Shown here: positions 1-26,624 of the stretch, in pieces | Position numbering within the stretch: position 1 is the stretch's first letter | How the letters are laid out: the number at the start of each line of letters is the position of its first letter | Source of the DNA: Pseudorasbora parva | Taxonomy: Eukaryota; Chordata; Actinopteri; Cypriniformes; Gobionidae | NCBI RefSeq assembly: GCF_024679245.1 | Contig: NC_090183.1 | Location: 21,981,355-22,045,354 of the forward strand | DNA: 64,000 nt | Direction: 5' to 3' | Position numbers and translations under genes: made by a program | Notes under the pieces: model-generated | Told to the model about the DNA's origin: nothing | The model's input: the letters and a program-made list of their open reading frames with translations, nothing else | The model's database searches: none

Positions 1-46
1 TACAATCAACTTGTAAAAGTACATGTACAATTATATGATCCTTTAA

Positions 47-1395
47 GTCAAGTCAAGTCAAGTAAACTTTATTTATATAGAGTTATTTATACAATAGCTA
101 TTGTTTCAAAGCAGCTTTACAGTGTTAAAGAAAAAGGTGCCTGTTCTCCTCTGGCCAGAAAACAAATAGTGTGTGATTATAAGTCATATTATATTGAAAG
201 AATTTCATAAGATTACTTGAAAGATTGGAGTCGTCATGCTGGAGACGGGTTTATTGAGGATGCTGTGTCGATGCAGCATTTACATGGGGAGTTTAACTGA
301 CACGCTCTCTCCAGACATTTCAGGGATGCGTTGGTCATGTCCAGGTGTGGGTCCATCATCTGATCTGGATACGGCCCAGCTCCGGTTGACTGCAGTAAAC
401 CTCGGGATAAACAGACTAACATTAGCATAAATGCCATTCTTCTTACAATATAACAAGTACATCAGGTGATATGGGAAGTATTCCCAGTTCCGGCTGACCT
501 AGTTAATGCATTCTAACAATCATTTAACTGATTTGAATAATAGAAATTGATAATGTTCTATGTGTATGCCATAGACACAATGTACTGGTAACATCATAAG
601 AAGAATGGCATATATTATATTAGCCTGATATTAGCCTGTCATCTTTATTCTGAGTTTACCATAGTCAGCCATACTGTAGTCTATTTCCAGATCAGATGGT
701 GGACCTGCACTAAGACACAGCTAAAACTCAGCCCCAAATGTCAGCAGAGTGTCTAAACAATCTCCTGTGAAGGCCTTGTCGACATGACAGCCATCGGCAC
801 AGATCCTCAGCAGAGACCACAAAAACCAGACAGGTCCTCTGCACAGACCCTATAGCCAGCATCGTCTCCATACCATCCTGATGAATCTGATCTTCAAGCA
901 AAAGGAAATGGATTAATATTTGAATGCTACTGATCAGAATTCTAAATTGTGATGCAGCCTGAATTATAATAGCACAGTGTTCATTCATTGGCCAGAGGAA
1001 AACTGGCCCTCTTACTAAGCCTGGGTTCTCCCAAGGTTTTTTTTTTCCTCCATTCTGTCACCTAAAGGAGTTTCGGTTCCTTGCCACTGTCACATCTGGC
1101 TTGCTTAGTAGGGGACACTTAATATTCAATAATATTATTGATCTGATCTGACTGTACGGGCACTGTTGTATGAAAACTGAATTGAGCTGGACAATATTTT
1201 TTTGCTGAACAGCTTTGTAGATTAAATGAACTAATTGAATAATTAATTATCTTTACAACGCAACTGAATCAACACTTAACTGACTTCAGCTGAACAACAG
1301 CCGGAATGCATATTTTTTCTGTTATCACTGCAAGCTGCTTTAAAACAGTCTGTATTCTATAAAGTGCTATAAAGATGAATTGACTTGACTTGACT
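47..1395 (-). repeat. L2-tailed interspersed repeat, copy 1
   Basis: The left edge carries CAAGT pentamers (about 47-64), then a TTTATTTATATAG block and a TTGTTTCAAAGCAGCTTTACAG block (about 68-122). This resembles the 3' end of fish L2 LINEs read on the minus strand. Positions 250-335 match 30,780-30,860 in a second copy. The right edge (1,350-1,395) ends in a GACTTGACTTGAC tail in the opposite orientation, so either two tails face outwards or two repeats abut. Short reading frames inside have no family resemblance and I treat them as non-coding. A 15-bp inverted pair (431-445 and 597-611) sits inside. Confidence 0.6.
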
Positions 1396-4974
<3,579 letters not shown>

Positions 4975-5689
4975 CATGACTTCTGATGTGTATGTGCACC
5001 ATGTAAGTGTGTGTTGTGGGGGTGGCTCATTGCGTGGGGCTGCAGGCAGTGTGTTTAAAAGAGCCAGTCACTCCAGCAGTCATGATAACAATGAGTTCAG
5101 CACAGCCATTTCAGTGCGCTGATCCAGAAAAAAACACACAACCATCCAAATCTGTCAATCTGTTTTTCTCTCTCGATAAAATAGCTTCATAAAATCTGTA
5201 CGAATGCATGTGGCGTGAGGTGCCCATAATTGTTTTCAACTATCATGTACATCATATCATATGCGATTTGTTAGCCTGTGCAGTTATCAACTGGATTTGA
5301 TCTCAGTAGCGTGAGTCTGAGGGTCTGCCTGAGGGATGCAGTCCCGTGAAATGAGTATGTCATTATAAAAGGCTTGTTATGGAGGCGGATGCTGATCATG
5401 CTGCTCTGTGTTAATGTGGAAATGTGAGGGTGAGAGTGTCTGAAACTAATCACCCCCATTGATGTCTGACTGCCATGCTCGAGGCCACTGCAACCATTTC
5501 TCTGTTTCCAACTCAGTCTCTATTTATTATATATATTTTGCATTTTATATATAATGGGTGTGAGTCACCAGTCAGCTATACACAGACTACTCTCAAGGGG
5601 AAAAAAATCTTCTACTGGGGCTTTATCCTTTCAAAAAATAATGGAATTTATTAAATTTATAGAATTATTACATATCTTTAAGATAGGAA

Positions 5690-5775
5690 TATGCACCCTT
5701 TGGGAACAAAGCTGTACCTTTTGAAAGGGTACCGCCCCACTGACAGCTTTTGTACCTTTTTTCTGAGAGTGTATT
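5690..5775. mobile_element. GGTAC-rich MITE fragment
   Basis: The segment with GGGTACCGCCCCACTGACAG and the following TTTTGTACCTTTTT resembles one arm of the palindromic MITE at 25,600-25,882. A second weaker piece with similar GGTACTA motifs lies at about 6,360-6,460. Both look like decayed arms. Confidence 0.5.
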
Positions 5776-9726
<3,951 letters not shown>

Positions 9727-10335
9727 TTTCCCTCTCATAAGATTGTACGCACAGGCTATGAATGAGTAGGCAAATGCCCAGGGTTTTCACACATTTGCCA
9801 CTGTAGTTTTTCTTTTTTGCTTTTTTTCACAGGTCTAACAGCAGCCGTTGGCCGTCAGAAGACAGATGTCGGGTGAAAATGCCTATCAGCTAGTTGGGTG
9901 CTAGAGGCTTTTAAGACCAACACCAACCACAGTGACCTACATATTGTACATTTGCAGTTAACGCTCATGTGCGCTGAATGAATCTTATACTATTTTGTAA
10001 ATCAGTCTAACGTATGCAACTGTCTCCAAACAACGAAATAGGTTTTCCTATCTTAATGTATAGGCTATTGTGTGTCACGTACGCAATGTAGCCTCACGTT
10101 TTAAAAATAAAATGCACCAAATATCCAAAGGATTTGGTCAAGTCTTAGTCTTGGTCAACCAAGATGATTGAGTATGAATCACGATGCCACCCGTTTGATT
10201 ATTGTCATATCCATGGGGGAAATTAAACCAAAAGCACTGTTCAAGATGTGAAGTCTCAAAATGCCGTTCTTTAATCTAAATTATGTTCCTGGTGTCAACT
10301 TATAGGTTATAGGTTTTAACCTTTGTGTTTTTTAT

Positions 10336-10450
10336 GAGTGTTTGTTCGACATAAACAAACAAACATTTGCTCATAGCTTCACTTTTGCGCAAACGAGTGT
10401 TTGTTCAACATAAACAAACAAACATTTGCTCATAGCTTCACTTTTGCGCA
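10336..10450. repeat. 56-bp tandem duplication with forkhead-like motif upstream of cbx4
   Basis: Two copies (10,336-10,391 and 10,395-10,450) differ at one base and are separated by AAC. Each contains ATAAACAAACAAACA, which fits the forkhead consensus RYAAAYA, and ends in CACTTTTGCGCA. They lie about 0.45 kb before the cbx4 start codon. A regulatory role is inference. Confidence 0.75.
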
Positions 10451-10747
10451 GGCCTATCTGTCAAAGAGCAGCTATTCGTTTATAATATTATCTTCTTCAA
10501 AAATAACGCGATTATAAAACCTCGCTGATGCTGATAATGATTTAGCCTGTCACCTGAACTGCTAAATGAAAAATGAAGAAGTAGCTAGGCTAATGACGCT
10601 CAAATTGAAGCCGGTTTAATTGCCACGAGTGGCAATACTTGTGCTACGCCATAAAGGAAGAATTTTCGCCTCGGACCCGAAGGCTGCTATAACGACTCTT
10701 CACTTGCTCGGTAAACCAGCGACACAGGGCTGACCAGCCTCTACACA

Positions 10748-10788
10748 GCCCCGCCTGGGTGTGACGTCAAGCCCATAGCTATTTGCAT
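10748..10788 (+). promoter_or_regulatory. cbx4: cbx4 proximal promoter: GC box, perfect CRE, octamer
   Basis: Within 140 bp of the start codon are CCCCGCCT (10,750-10,757), the palindromic cAMP-response element TGACGTCA (10,762-10,769) and the octamer ATTTGCAT (10,781-10,788). The surroundings are more GC- and CpG-rich than the AT-rich background. No TATA box is evident. The motifs are seen directly; their use as a promoter is inferred from position. Confidence 0.65.
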
Positions 10789-10884
10789 GAAGTACGTTGT
10801 ACAGCTCATTTGAGTTAAAACTGAGTCTCACTTGAGAAGCGATCGCGCGCGCACTGAGAAGTATTACAGCAGCGCGCGCTGAAA

Positions 10885-14456
<3,572 letters not shown>

Positions 14457-14900
14457 TCAAGTCTATTAAGACTACTGACTATTTACTGTGAATTTGTACA
14501 AATGTAAAGCATGACTAATCAAGTCCTCAAACTTGCCTGATATTTTGAAAGAGTCTAGTGTAAAGTTTTGATAGTTTCAGACTGCATTTGAATAAACTGA
14601 ATTAATTTTCAAATTCACAAATTTAACTATTCCATGTTAGGGATAGAAAAATAAACTTAACAGGTTTTCCTGTTAATAGCATGTATCATATTAGCTCAAA
14701 TCTGTTTGAAGTGCTGTATTTCAGAAGGCTTACATATAAGGAGCACTTATGTAATACTGAAAAATGTTTTCTACTGATCTGTATTTTATAGTCCTCGTTT
14801 TAAAAGAAATGTCACTTTAAATGTGTTATTTAGGTTTGTCTAAGCATATTAAAAGTTTTATTTTATGTTTTTGAGTAAGATCTCTGTCTTTGCTTGTAGG
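14457..14900 (+). other. cbx4: cbx4 3' UTR with candidate poly(A) signals
   Basis: AATAAA hexamers occur at about 14,591 and 14,650 after the stop codon. Which one is used, and whether the UTR extends to the T-rich stretch near 14,860, cannot be told from sequence alone. Confidence 0.5.
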
Positions 14901-15915
14901 CTACTGCAAGCAGGTATGTGATGAATAGAGAAGTTCCTATTGTAGACAAGCCACCAGACAGGATCTGTGAGAGATAGCAAAACATCATTACTATCACGTA
15001 AATGTATAAGATATCCATATCAGACTGAACTTTGCACTACCCCTAAATAGCACATTATGAGCAGAGGTGAATGTTTTGACTTGGGAGTTTAGGAGTAAAC
15101 TAGTGTTTTAAGAGTTACTTCTGTTTATTTATTTATTATTATTATGTTATTATTATTAGCTAACGGGCATTCCGTAGGCTACTAGTGTCACATTTACTTG
15201 ATATTTCCATTTAAAGAAACATGGCAATTCCGAGCATCAGTATCATCCTCTGAAAATTAGGCAGTTCTTTTGGAGTGCTGGCAGCACTGTTTTCTTGCTT
15301 TTCGAAGCTCCGTTATAGACTAGGCCTAACGTAAAACCTCTCCAGAAAAAAAGTACAATATGCTTTGTAGTGTTTAATTATGCATATAAACCTTATCTAT
15401 TCTACGCTAGGCCTACATTTGGACAGTCATTATCGAGATCATGTAAATCATCTGTTTCAACCTGCTACAAGAAACAAAAGCAGGAAAACTGAAATATGTT
15501 TTAATGTTGGATATTACCACTGAACACCATGAAGTTTCCTTAGCTTTCTGACGATAAAAGCAGACCAAGCAAAAGGTAAACTTTCGTCGCGCCTTCGAAT
15601 GCATTTTCCATTTTTGTTCAGTTAAGCTACGGTTTAACCCAGCAACCCAGTGAATGATAGTTGTGTAAATCCGCATTTTAATTAGGCCAAAAACATATGG
15701 CGAGAACATTGGATTGTCAAAATGTTTAATAATAATAATTATTATTAAATAGTAATAATAACAACAACAAAAACAATACACCTCTTACAATCAGAAAGGG
15801 CAAATGTATTTCCCTGAACTCAGTAATGTGGGCTATAGCCATGCAGGCTACTGTTTTCTATGTGCTCCTGTGCGAAGTCTATTCAGCACAAACACATTTT
15901 GAGAGCAGTTGTAAG

Positions 15916-16042
<127 letters not shown>

Positions 16043-17305
16043 GGGTTAGAAAAATAAGAAAATAGTTAAAACAATGCTGGCATTTCAACAATTACAATAT
16101 TACAGGCATTATATAGAAGCTAGGCTATAGCTTATGTAACTCCCCCAAGCATTCCAAAATGTGAATGAATGTCCCTTTTACAGATAGAATATAGGGTAGC
16201 CTATAGGCAATATATGTCCTCCAACTAGAATAATAGCATATGCTATAGGCTTGCCTTCAGATATTGACAACTTTCGTTATGCGCAAGACGGGAAGAATAT
16301 CGTCAAAGGCAGTAAGACGCGGTAGAATGATAGAAGATTAATTATAACATTCGCAGTAGCCTTCTCTTGCTACTATAATGGAACTTGTAAAGCTTTGAAC
16401 AACATGTAGCCTAGGCTATATAAAACTAGACTCATTTTTTGTCAGCACTAACATGGCGGACAACGTCTATTTCTCACGGCAAAATATAGCCTAGTCTGTC
16501 CATTCAAAAACTAGGCAGGGGCTGATTAATGGTTGAATTTGTGTCAAAGACGGGCTTCAGAAAAGCAATGAAACAGAATCAACCATTTCCTCTGCACCGT
16601 CTGAGATAAAGCTGCGCTAGCTGCGGTTATAAAATGGCTTCCTTTGGTCCATCCACTTCATTTGCGATCAGCTTATGAATTCAGTTTTAGTGCAGCAGCG
16701 CATTTTAGCTGTCGTTTGGTAATTTCGCAAGGTTATAGGCTACACTATGGTTTGAACGTCTTTTAAAATAATAAAGTAGGCTAATAAAAATGTGATTGTT
16801 AGAGTTAAACATTATTTGCGCAGATCGCTTTAGTAAAATAAATCGTTTGATAATGAGAAAAGACGCGTTCTAAAAGCTATGGTTGAGATAGGGACACTTA
16901 GGCTAACTGTTTGGGGTCACTGGAATATTGGTTTAGGCCTAAAATAGCCTATATGCTAGCTATCTGCATGTGATCCCGTTTTTTATGTAGCCTATTTATT
17001 TATATATTTTTAAATAATATCTCATCTAATAGCCTAGATTACAATTCGCCTTCAGGAAGCTTGTAAACAAATCTCACTAAAATAATCCACCGAATAGGCC
17101 TAGCCTATATGTCGAATTAATTGATTATTTTTATTTTTTTACTGAAAGATAAAAAAAGTCGTTCATTCAAGGTTAGCCTATGTTAGATTAATTTTATTTA
17201 GCCTATTAAAATAAAACAGGTAGGCTAGGCCTATAGGCTAATGCACGACTTTTAGCCTACAGAAATCAACCAAGATTAATCTTAATTTTATAATGATTGC
17301 ATATA

Positions 17306-17487
<182 letters not shown>

Positions 17488-18914
17488 GTGACAGGTAAAC
17501 TATTCAGCAGAAATTAAGCGCTCGATTTAAAATCCGCAATTGGCATAATAAACATCGACATAGGCCTATAGGCCTAGCCTACGTTCATGTTTGGTTGGTT
17601 TTGTTTGTATTTTCTTAGCCTAGCCTAATTATGAATAGTTTTTTTTTTTTTTTTTTTTTTTTACTTTATCGAAAATTGTCTTAAACTGCATCTAAAATAG
17701 GCCTTTAGGCTAATAGTAGGTATTTGCTATTTCCTTGGCTGGTTGCCCAGAAACGAGCGAACCAATAATATTCTTCTAGCTCGATCGAGAGCCCATATAG
17801 GCTACGGATATAACCACTGCAGACCTATAGCCTAGTCTAACCACCAATCATCTTCCGCTAAGAATTAACCAAGCGTGTTTACCTGTTTATGCACTTAAAA
17901 ACTAAAACACCGAAGCACTGATTTTTTTTAGGAGACAATTATTTTACAATCGTCACAATATTTTGTTCAAACTGTTCATTATTTATAGCCATTCATTTTC
18001 ACTCACTGAAGGTAATCTTAATTGTACAGGCCAATTAATCAATATCCTTAAATATAGGCTATTATATTTGTCTAAATAATTATTTCTAAAATACATTTAA
18101 ACACCTGCTTAAAATTTGAATATGTCTACCCATGTAGCACATTTATTAATGAAATATTTAGATGCGATTTTTGTTTAACTCGCATGGCCTGAAACACAAC
18201 TAAGCATGAGATCGGAAACATTATCGGAAAAGGTTCGATAAGGGTAGCTCCCTTTTTATGGTATGATTGGTTAATTAACCTACAATAAAATAATGACAGT
18301 TAATAAGTAATAATGTTAATAATGTTTTTCCTCCATATGTAGCAGAATGCTAAATGTCTAACATTTATTAGGCTACCAATTACAAAAATATATAGGCTAG
18401 CCTATATTAGGCTATATTTAATTTATGCAGGACTAGCCTATATAGTAGCTAGCTATAAATTATATAGATTCTATACCTACGTTATTTTAGCTAGAAAACA
18501 AAACATTTTCTAAAATTAAAATCGATTTTCAAAGTTTTTAAAAACTACGCTATTGCGGTTGTTCTGAGAATGTTTGAGCTAAAAAACGTTAAAGCCTGAC
18601 CCATGAAATCATTGTAACAAAGGCATTTTACTTTTAGTGCAAAGAAACACATGCTAATAAATAGGCTACATCAAATAGGCTAATAATTATGTAATATTTT
18701 GTTGTTTAGTCGTAGGCTATTTTGTAATTATTATTATTAGCATAGCCTACATTATTATATCATTGTTTTTTAATTTCTTTAATAATTAAATCGGAGTAGC
18801 ATATTTTTCAGGCTAAATAAGGTAGGATATAGCAGCCTATATCTGGGATAATTGCGCTGTTTAATCTATTTTACACAAAAGCATCAAGCATTTATTTATT
18901 TTTTATTAGGCCTA

Positions 18915-18916
<2 letters not shown>

Positions 18917-18986
<70 letters not shown>
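18917..18986. repeat. (TTA)n-(TCA)n microsatellite
   Basis: A TTA run passes into a TCA run of about ten units. Confidence 0.9.
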
Positions 18987-18987
<1 letters not shown>

Positions 18988-19758
18988 TATTAACGTAAGA
19001 TCCTACAGTTGGAGACTATGTCTAAATATGTAAATCATTTTGTGCAGGCGTGGGGGTTTAACACAGGATAAACATAAATTGGCTAGGTTTTGCGGTCCGT
19101 TTTTTTTTATCAAGAGTAACAAAATCTAATAGCCTACTTAGACCTAGCAAATAATGAGCCTACGAATTATCGTTTAGGCAAAAGGCTATCAGATTCAGCG
19201 CGTTCTGTTTAATTGCCGGCTAAATCGTAGGCTATAGCCTACAATAATCCTATGCAAGATATGGAGAGAATCATTACGTTTACAAATTTGGGCATTAGCC
19301 TAGGGCTATTCTATCGTATAGGACACGTCAATAGCCTATTCATAACCATCAATGACAAGAAGGTTTATTTAGAGGAATCAAGGTTTTAACGGAATTAGTG
19401 AAATTGTTTTGTGAATAGCAGAATATTGAAGAACAAGATGCCATACGTTTTCCTGCATAGCAGGTGCAGCATGTTAGGCCGTAGGCCTATTAATATATAG
19501 GCTATTTACAGAAAAATCAAAAAATCCTAGGCTAATGAGTCATGCTTGTTTCAGAAAATACACAATTAGTTCGTAAAGCCTATCTGTATCCATATCTGCT
19601 CTGCTGACGCGTAATTGATTACGTTTTCCTGTATTATAGTCTTGACGATTAAACTTTAACTTATGTTGTGTTCATCCGTGGAGATCTTATCATATTTTTT
19701 GTCAAGAATGCAGGTATGTCTCTAGCAAGCAAGCCCCGGCCACTTAGCAACAGCTGAG

Positions 19759-19829
19759 CCAATGAACGGCCTCAAAATGTTTCCACCTAAGCGGTACCAA
19801 GGCAACATGCTAAAGAACGTGATGACGTC
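19759..19829 (+). promoter_or_regulatory. cbx8: cbx8 proximal promoter: CCAAT box and CRE-like site
   Basis: CCAAT at 19,759-19,763 and TGACGTC at 19,823-19,829 lie 115-185 bp before the start codon, in a GC-richer island between about 19,730 and 20,010. No TATA box is evident. The promoter role is inferred from position. Confidence 0.55.
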
Positions 19830-19942
19830 TCGCTGTGAACGAGAGTATTATGGGCTGTATGGAATTCTGAAGCTAGAGCTGGCGGACTGGACTGGCGCTC
19901 ACAGCTAGCTTCGCTGCAAGCTAACGGTAGACGAAGGTAAAC

Positions 19943-20650
19943 ATGGAGCTATCGGCTGTCGGGGAGAGGGTGTTCGCGGCCGAATCGATCATCAAGAGAC
20001 GAATACGACGGGTATGCGTTGTGTGACTGTGATCTCGTCATTTTTCTGCATATATGTGCTTTTGTCGTCGGCTCACGCTAACGAATTCTTTTTTTCTGTG
20101 TCTGATGGCACGCACAGGGTCGAATGGAATATCTCGTTAAATGGAAGGGCTGGTCACCCAAGTGAGTAATACAAGCCCATCCTATCTATCTTGCCTTGTC
20201 CTAATAGTCTTATAGTGACAGCGATGGCTGTCAACTCTGCGAAATATCGCAAAGGCCATACATCAACTGGCAGGTTATATTAATGCTGGCTGTTACTGCA
20301 GACTGGTTTTGGCAGATGGCATGCTGCAAGACTAGCTGGCCCTGCTAGCTGATCGATAAAGCAGTGGTTTAAATGCAGCAAGAGACTGACAGTTATCACG
20401 TGAAACTTTTGTTCTCACAGGTACAGTACTTGGGAACCTGAGGAAAATATCCTAGACTCACGTCTTTTCGTTGCCTTTGAAGAGCGGTAAAAAAATAAAT
20501 AAAGATTCATAATAAAAATAAAAAACTATTATGATGTCGAAAATACAGATATTTTCACACATGCATTTGTATTTTCATTCAGGGAGCGTGAGAGAGAAAT
20601 ATTCGGACCCAAGAAAAGGGGCCCTAAGCTGAAGACTTTTCTTCTAAAGG

Positions 20651-20721
<71 letters not shown>

Positions 20722-21685
20722 GTATTATTATTTTATTTTTTTGGTGAAATTATATTACATATTGTGTATAATATTCCCTTGTTTGTATAAATGGAATAAA
20801 TAATAATTTTTTATTCTATTTTAATCATGTATTTTTTTGCAGGCCCAAGCTAAAGAAAAGGCAAAGTCTTATGAATTTAGGAATGAATCATCCAGGGGCA
20901 TTCATGGTGCATATCCCAGTCCAGAGCCCGTGGTAACCCCTAGAGCAAGAGAGGGTTTGCGTGCTGTGGTTCCCACCATTTTCCCTCCCAGCACAGTTAA
21001 CCGAGGGGAGAGTGTAAGGCTTTCACCTCCAGAACCAAGGGAGCATCGTTCTCCACCCTCACCGAGACCCAGCCCTGATGCTTTTACCCTTGCCCCAAAA
21101 AAGAGAGGACGGAAGCCCAAATTACGGTTCACAGATGGCTATGCAAGTTCCTTGCTTCCAGAGCATGCAAAAAGAGCAGCAGATGAAACCATGGCAAGCA
21201 TTCCTTCAAAAATGGCTAAGTTAGGTTTGGATGAAGAGGAAGAGAGATGCTCTGAAATGATTGGGAGAATTAAAATATCTCACAAGCACATGGATCCTGC
21301 CTATGTACACAAACAAAACAGAGTTGTTCCAAGCAGGAGTACCCAGCACATTTCTCCAGAGTGGAATTTGCATTCCAGCAGAGTGGATGCAGACTTGCAG
21401 GGCTGCAGGACTAATCCACAAACACGCCTCTTTCACCATAAACACCTGAAGCACCATTCAAAACAAAGAACATTTGAACACCGTGATTCTACCAGCAGAC
21501 AGCCTTCACTTATTGCCAAAATCCCAGTGTCACGCATATTTGGAGAGCCGGAGGAGAGAGATGCTTGGAAACCCTCCTTCAGCAATGTGGAGAAAGTTGT
21601 AGTTACTGATGTGACGACAAACTTCCTGACTGTAACGATCAAAGAGAGTAGCACAGATAAAGGGTTCTTCAAAGACAAACGATGA
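19943..21685 (+). CDS. cbx8: Chromobox protein 8 (Polycomb CBX8), 5 exons, 362 aa
   Basis: Coding exons: 19943-20011, 20118-20161, 20421-20486, 20583-20649, 20843-21685, all in phase with GT/AG borders. CBX8 is an alternative H3K27me3-reading subunit of canonical PRC1. Visible features: start MELSAVGERVFAAESIIKRR; chromodomain about 10-60 with F11, W32, W35; basic GPKKRGPKLK tail after it; exon 5 opens with AQAKEKAKSYEF, a signature I recall from CBX8; a second basic stretch KKRGRKPK at 168-175; C-terminal Polycomb box and tail 332-362, ending STDKGFFKDKR as in vertebrate CBX8. It is slightly shorter than the human protein and lacks its long Arg-Asp/Glu run. Exon sizes match cbx4 exactly through exon 4, so the pair is an old tandem duplication. 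An a/b teleost suffix cannot be assigned from this window. Confidence 0.96.
20653..20718. repeat. (TA)n microsatellite at cbx8 intron 4 donor
   Basis: The TA tract begins three bases after the exon 4 donor GT (20,650), so the donor context is GTTAATATATA. Confidence 0.95.
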
Positions 21686-23461
21686 TTTTTGACTACAGCA
21701 GTTCACTTCTTCAAAAGTCTTTTATTATCAAAAAATTATGTATTGTGTATTGTATAATATATATATAAAAAACAATATTATTCAGTTTTCGGTCCCACTG
21801 CAATCTGTATTTATTGTGAAATTGCTGCTTGATGAGATTTGCATGCTAGACATGTTAAACAAAGCTAGAACTGCGTTTAAGTGCATACATCAGATCATTT
21901 GCTGTAACTAAGTTTTAATTACGAACTGTTTACAATAAATATATACAAATCTCATAGGTCTCCCACACGAATATTAAGAATGTACAGTTTAAAAGTAGAC
22001 ATTTGCACACGTCATTATTACTGTCATTACGTTTGGAATTCTTGTAATTTACGTTGACTTTTGTAAGTTTATATTGTTAGTTACTCTGTAAACTTGTTTC
22101 ACAGTATAACAAACTTAACAATTTACACAAAAATGTTTATCAAAAGTAAAATGTAAAATAATGAACATGATTCTTTTGATTCTTTATACTTCAGCTGAAT
22201 ATTTATAAATATTTAGTAGGTCTAATAAATTAAATTAAACTTTTTTTATTCTTTATATTTGGTTAAGCGATTTTGTAAGTATGATTACAGAAAATAAATG
22301 ATTAATGAAAAAAAGTTCTTAGCATCGTGAATGGAAAAGCGCTCATTGAATGTCCATAACATACTCAACGATTTATACTTATACTTTTACAAATATGTAG
22401 AGGATAATGTACAAATATATTCCTTTAAAAAACTAATGGTAGCTAACGCTTTTTTGCGCAGAATAGCAAATGCAAAAGACTTCACAAAACAATTCCCAAA
22501 TATTTAATTCAGTTATGCAATTACTTGCTGATTTTGTTTATTTGTTTGGACTTGGTTTCACGAGTGACGTGACAAAAGTCTAAACGTATAGCTTTACACA
22601 ACAATGTGCTGTCGAACAGTCAGTGTTGGGCCTTTAGGTGTTGCAGTGTAAAGGTCAAACTCTTGGCTAAGTTTATGGACTGTTTACTCACAGTTAATCT
22701 TCTAATCTATTTAGTTTCGATTTTACTCGGTTGTTTACGTTTAAATGAAAATACTCATAAACTAAACTAAAATACTTCTCAAACACACAAAGAGGATAAA
22801 CCACAGTCACAATCAAAATCCAAAAAGCAAAGCATTTTTATTTTGATTATTGGTCTCTTATTCAAAATTTTAATTTTCAATTCAAAATTCGTTGAAACCC
22901 CCACTTATTCTAAGATTTAAGTTCTAAACTCCTACGCTATCGATACGTGGGTGTCTTTGTGTCGTGGGTCCTTGGCATTTCTGTTTCATTTTAATTTTCT
23001 TATTTTTTATTACAATCCATGGCGTTGTCTTTATCAGCATCGTCGTCGCTGGAATTCTTGTCTTGAAGCTGAAAAAAAATCACTTTGCATTGATTTTGCA
23101 CTCACCTAAGTTAACAATACGATTTTTAGTAAATGTCCCCTTTTTAATAGAAAAAAAAAAACAGCATTTTTTTTATTAAAGCAATGAGGTCACATTTACA
23201 TTTAATTGTAGCCTATGCCTTCTATACAAGCTATGGCAAAACAGCGCATGCAACAAAAGGCAAAATGAAACGTACTATATGATGTAGTCTAGATTTAACC
23301 ATGATATCCCTATAATTCCTAAAACTATTTCTTCACCTAATTCTCCTTTTATTTATAAAGAAAGGAGTGAATTTATGAAACCATATTAGCTCAAACATTG
23401 CAGTCTTCAGTGAGATAGTTACTAAAGCTTAAGATGATAAGAACCTGGATATGCAGGCCAG
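21686..23461. other. cbx8 3' UTR and intergenic AT-rich DNA
   Basis: AATAAA at about 21,934 is a candidate cbx8 poly(A) signal. No other gene is visible. In particular no minus-strand cbx2 exon was recognised, although cbx2 would be expected tail-to-tail with cbx8 from the human arrangement. Confidence 0.5.
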
Positions 23462-25170
<1,709 letters not shown>

Positions 25171-25599
25171 TTTCACGTCTGTCCGTCCTCAGCTCGAAAT
25201 AACTACACTTGAGTTTTTACCCAACTTATGAGGAGGAGAAATACATGGCAACGTCATTTAGAAGTTACCCCCACAGCACCTCTGCTTACAGGCCACTGGA
25301 TACAGAAGAATAATCCTGCCTGCACATCTGGATGAAGTTACAGACATATTCCACAAGATGTCGCCTTCGCTTAACTTACGTCTGATTCGGTTGAAAACTT
25401 TCATGTTCATGTGTGTGCCAGAAATGTATTGAAAAAATATGGTAACTATGTTTCAGACATTAGGGTATATTCCCATCAACCTATCAGAACAATATGTTTT
25501 GCACACGACAAACACCCATACATGTGGTTAAAGACTAAATAAAAATGGTATTTTTATAATGTTTTGTTAGGATTGCCCAAACAAAACACCTAACAAAAC

Positions 25600-25882
25600 A
25601 CACAGTGAAAAAGGGTGTCAAAATTCTACCTAGGGGTACAATAGGGGTACAAATAGCTGGGGCAGTACCCTTAAAAAGGACAACTTTGTACCATTTTTAT
25701 ACTCAAAAGGTTTCATAGTAGTACCTTGAGGTCTGCATTTGTATTCAAAGGTACTAATATGCACCTTTTAGGAGTAAAAAAAAAAAAAAAAGGTACAAAG
25801 ATGTCCTTTTAAGGGTACTGCCCCAGCGACAAGCTGTTGTACCCCTAAAAGTACAATTTTGACACCCCTTTTCTCTGTGTGC
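25600..25882. mobile_element. Palindromic GGTAC-type MITE
   Basis: The two halves are inverted copies. The left begins about GAAAAAGGGTGTCAAAATTC then TACCTAGGGGTACAA. The right ends TTGTACCCCTAAAAGTACAA then TTTTGACACCCCTTTTCTC. The centre is a poly-A run near 25,777. There is no coding capacity. It lies between the divergent c17orf67 and dgke genes. Confidence 0.8.
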
Positions 25883-26624
25883 ACCTTCAGAATAACACAA
25901 GACCTGAATAGTCTATAATGCAATAAAAATTAGCCTACCTGACAATATAAACAAAATTAACAAAATAATAATGACTAATTAAATTAAATATAATCATATG
26001 TAATGTGTCACACAATGACTTCTGCAAACGTTTATTTCTTTCTTTTCTGACAGCCTAAATTATGAGGGGACTCATCATAACTAGTCTACTTTACTAACAA
26101 AACGCATAATTTAAAATATTTTTACAATAAAATCTAAGATAAGTGTAATTAATGAATAACATGCTAAAATGTAGCTAAAATGTTTACTTTTTAAAAGCAC
26201 ATTTTTATAGTGAATTGACCTGAAGAATCAAATTAGGGCTAATTATAATAGGCTAATTATTGTTTTGGTTTGGTTTTTGCATTTTAAATAGTTTTTACCT
26301 AGTTTACCTAGTTTCTGGTCAAATAAATAGCTACTCACATGTTTACAGTAGAACTCTATCTAGTCCATTAATTAGCCTATAGTGTTCAAAAAGAAAAAGA
26401 AGCAGAGGAAGACAAGATGTCTGGATTTCACGATGCTTAACATTCTTATTGTAAAGTTTATTAGAGGCATATTCGTAACTTTATCACCTATATTATTACT
26501 GTTATTATTATAGCCTAATACCTTATTTATTATTTGTATTTTTTACAATACTTGTAACTGTCGTGTTCCTGGGACACAGACAGTTTCGAACTGTACAAAT
26601 TCGTTTTTTGTCTCACGTATTGTG

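Noticed and set aside
728..988. 86-codon minus-strand frame
   Set aside because: It lies inside the L2-tailed repeat, starts and ends arbitrarily and shows no family motif.
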